From Spongiibacter thalassae (GTDB taxonomy: Bacteria > Pseudomonadota > Gammaproteobacteria > Pseudomonadales > Spongiibacteraceae): 64,000 bases of DNA. A program made the position numbers and the translations under genes. The DNA lies in contig NZ_JAAWWK010000002.1 in NCBI RefSeq assembly GCF_012272835.1, forward strand, positions 915,856-979,855, given 5' to 3'. Under the pieces are notes generated by a model. It was not told the DNA's origin. It searched no databases and saw only the letters and a program-made list of their open reading frames with translations. Below are positions 62,590 through 64,000 of this stretch, one piece after another (the stretch's first letter is position 1; every line of letters begins with the position of its first letter).

Positions 62590-62940
62590 ATGGATACGCA
62601 AGGATTACTCCCACCACCGGTTAAGCCACGGCGTCGCCGACACTCTCTGGAATTTAAGACGCAGGTGCTGGCCGCTTGTGCTGAGCCAGGCGCTTCCATC
62701 GCGGCAGTGGCACAGCACTTCAATGTCAACGCGAACCTGATTCATAAATGGCGACGGGCTACAGAGGCGACGCGCCCTCCCAAGAACGGCGACTTTGTTA
62801 AAGTCGCGCTACCCAGGCCGACAGCCTCAACGTCGCCACAAGCGCTCAAGCTGGAACTGACCTGCACCCACGGCCCGGTTGTCATACACTGGCCGCTGGA
62901 TCAGCTTGATCTCCTCTCGAACTGGCTACGCTCATCGTGA
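62590..62940 (+). CDS. tnpA: IS66 accessory protein TnpA
   Basis: A 116-residue protein with an N-terminal helix-turn-helix of the IS66 TnpA type: RRRRHSLEFKTQVLAACAEP, GASIAAVAQHFNVNANLIHK and WRRA. It is required with TnpB for transposition in this family, but its biochemical role is not settled. The stop overlaps the tnpB GTG start (GTGA). Confidence 0.9.
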   Translation: MDTQGLLPPPVKPRRRRHSLEFKTQVLAACAEPGASIAAVAQHFNVNANLIHKWRRATEATRPPKNGDFVKVALPRPTASTSPQALKLELTCTHGPVVIHWPLDQLDLLSNWLRSS

Positions 62941-63272
62941 TCCGCATTGATGAGATCTGGTTAGCCCGAGAACCTCTGGATATGCGCGCCGGGCCGGATA
63001 CCACTCTGGCCCGGGTGGTGCAAAGCTTTGGCGAAACCCGGCCTCACTGCGCCTACCTTTTTGCCAACAAACGGGCTAACCGGATGAAGGTGCTGGTGCA
63101 CGATGGCTTCGGCCTCTGGCTGGCCGCTCGTCGATTGCATCGTGGCAAATTTGTCTGGAGCAGCCTGCGCGAAGGTAGCGCGGTTGCTCTGGATGAAGAA
63201 CAATTGCGGGCATTGGTCACCGGCCTGCCCTGGCAGCGCGCTGGTGGCGCGGCCACCATCTCGGTGCTGTAA
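62937..63272 (+). CDS. tnpB: IS66 accessory protein TnpB
   Basis: A 111-residue protein matching IS66 Orf2: EPLDMRAGPDTTLARVVQSF, FANKRANRMKVLVHDGFGLW and LHRGKFVW. This TnpB is unrelated to the IS200/IS605 TnpB nuclease. The GTG start overlaps the tnpA stop. A gap of 101 bp separates it from tnpC. Confidence 0.92.
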   Translation: MIRIDEIWLAREPLDMRAGPDTTLARVVQSFGETRPHCAYLFANKRANRMKVLVHDGFGLWLAARRLHRGKFVWSSLREGSAVALDEEQLRALVTGLPWQRAGGAATISVL

Positions 63273-63373
63273 ATCTCGTTTGCTATGCTGCGCCAGCGCA
63301 GCATAGTTACTCGCTTCAGTCCATTTACAAAATCGTCATCGCAGGCCGCGCCAAGTTCTGGCAAAGTCGGTGT

Positions 63374-64000
63374 ATGACTCAGCTTCAACCTGCCGATCTC
63401 CAGAACCTGACTCCCGAGCAGCTTCGGGAATTGATTCTGCTGCAAGCCAAGACATTAGCTGAGCGCGACGACCAGGTGTCACAGCGCGACACCGTCATCC
63501 AGCAATTGCAAACCAGCCATGCTCGACTGGAAATCCACAACGACAAACTCACTCATGAGTTGGCCCTGCTGCGCCGTCACCGCTTCGGCAAACGCAGCGA
63601 AGGGATGGATAAACAGCAGCTGGCCTTGCTGGATGCGCTGGTGGATGAAGACATCGCTGCGATTGAAGCGGAGTTGGAAGCCCTCTCGCCGAAGGCCATC
63701 GAGCGACGCGTGCGCAAACAGGCCAAGCGTCAGCCCTTGCCCAAGGATTTGCCCCGCACTGAGATACATCACGAGCCCGAGAGCACAAGCTGCTCTTGCG
63801 GCTGCGCCCTGACCCGCATCGGTGAGGATGTCAGTGAGAAGCTGGATTACCAGCCCGGCACCTTTAGTGTTGAACGTCATATCCGGGGCAAGTGGTGCTG
63901 CCGGGAGTGCGATAGCCTGGTGCAGGCGCCGGTGGCGCCCCACATCATCGACAAGGGCATTCCCACCACTAATTTGCTGGCCCAGGTACTGATCAGCAAA
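63374..64000 (+). CDS. tnpC: IS66 transposase TnpC, N-terminal part
   Basis: The first 209 codons of the DDE transposase are open to the window edge. The N-terminal coiled coil (about 12-75), the HRFGKRSEGMDKQQLALLD segment and a zinc finger with CSCGCALTRIGED and WCCRECDSLVQAP are typical of IS66 TnpC. The catalytic DDE residues lie beyond the window. The start ATG at 63374 fits the family. Confidence 0.9.
   Translation, partial: MTQLQPADLQNLTPEQLRELILLQAKTLAERDDQVSQRDTVIQQLQTSHARLEIHNDKLTHELALLRRHRFGKRSEGMDKQQLALLDALVDEDIAAIEAELEALSPKAIERRVRKQAKRQPLPKDLPRTEIHHEPESTSCSCGCALTRIGEDVSEKLDYQPGTFSVERHIRGKWCCRECDSLVQAPVAPHIIDKGIPTTNLLAQVLISK

Larger units (their letters stand above)
62590..64000 (+). 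mobile_element. IS66-family insertion sequence, left part (runs off window)
   Basis: Three genes in the order tnpA, tnpB, tnpC define an IS66-family element; tnpC continues beyond base 64000. The coding frames are intact, with tnpA-tnpB overlapping, so this copy may be active. No canonical IS66 terminal repeat was recognised to fix the left boundary, and the target duplication cannot be seen because the right end is missing. Confidence 0.85.

Noticed and set aside
62937..63272. tnpB as an RNA-guided nuclease ancestor
   Set aside because: The IS66 TnpB is a different small protein and shares only the name with the IS200/IS605 nuclease.

Overview
The window comes from the chromosome of a gammaproteobacterium, most likely a marine member of the Pseudomonadales/Cellvibrionales group. 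The evidence is gene order. The run icd, cspD, clpS, clpA, infA, bpt, aat, trxB, ftsK, lolA, rarA, serS, cysG, preceded by nudix-mnmA-hflD-purB, closely follows the arrangement known from Pseudomonas, as does cysB-thrH-pabB. The coding sequence is moderately GC-rich. The organism is inferred; no rRNA or tRNA gene is present to confirm it.

Layout. 0-4.3 kb: 5'-nucleotidase, cysB, thrH and pabB. 4.4-13.5 kb: a plus-strand operon for the methylmalonyl-CoA route (propionyl-CoA carboxylase beta and a very large atypical alpha subunit, methylmalonyl-CoA epimerase, a single-chain B12-dependent mutase, its MeaB GTPase chaperone and a hotdog thioesterase). This operon would convert propionyl-CoA to succinyl-CoA and has hairpins in several of its gaps. 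13.5-18.1 kb: a patatin-like protein and the PEP synthase regulator PpsR, divergent from ppsA. 18.2-27 kb: a minus-strand block with an omega-amidase and aminotransferase pair, then the tightly packed nudix-mnmA-hflD-purB-roxA-GNAT cluster, plus rluE. 27.2-43.6 kb: the conserved housekeeping block, including a complete bacterial N-degron set (ClpS, ClpA, Aat, Bpt). 43.7-50.4 kb: tail-specific protease, a ketosteroid isomerase, a NaChBac-type voltage-gated channel, molybdate transporter modABC and a YkvA protein. 50.6-58 kb: a signalling cluster with a DUF3754/TMEM143-type membrane protein, an HPt protein, a lone response regulator, a PAS-GGDEF-EAL protein and a CheB-CheR-PAS protein.

58.4-64 kb is an accessory region of lower GC content: a two-repeat AP2-domain protein, about 1 kb with no recognisable gene, a frameshifted IS5-type transposase, a decayed IS66 TnpC remnant, a TniQ/TnsD-like zinc-finger gene whose 3' end runs into that remnant, a truncated gene directly upstream of it, and an apparently intact IS66-type element (tnpA, tnpB, tnpC) that continues past the window edge.

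Strongest candidates for follow-up are the AP2/TniQ-like island, the 947-residue carboxylase subunit, the FEDWTD-filter channel, the CheB-CheR protein without an output domain beside a c-di-GMP enzyme, and the palindromic GACGC-type intergenic repeats. No CRISPR array, tRNA or rRNA was seen.
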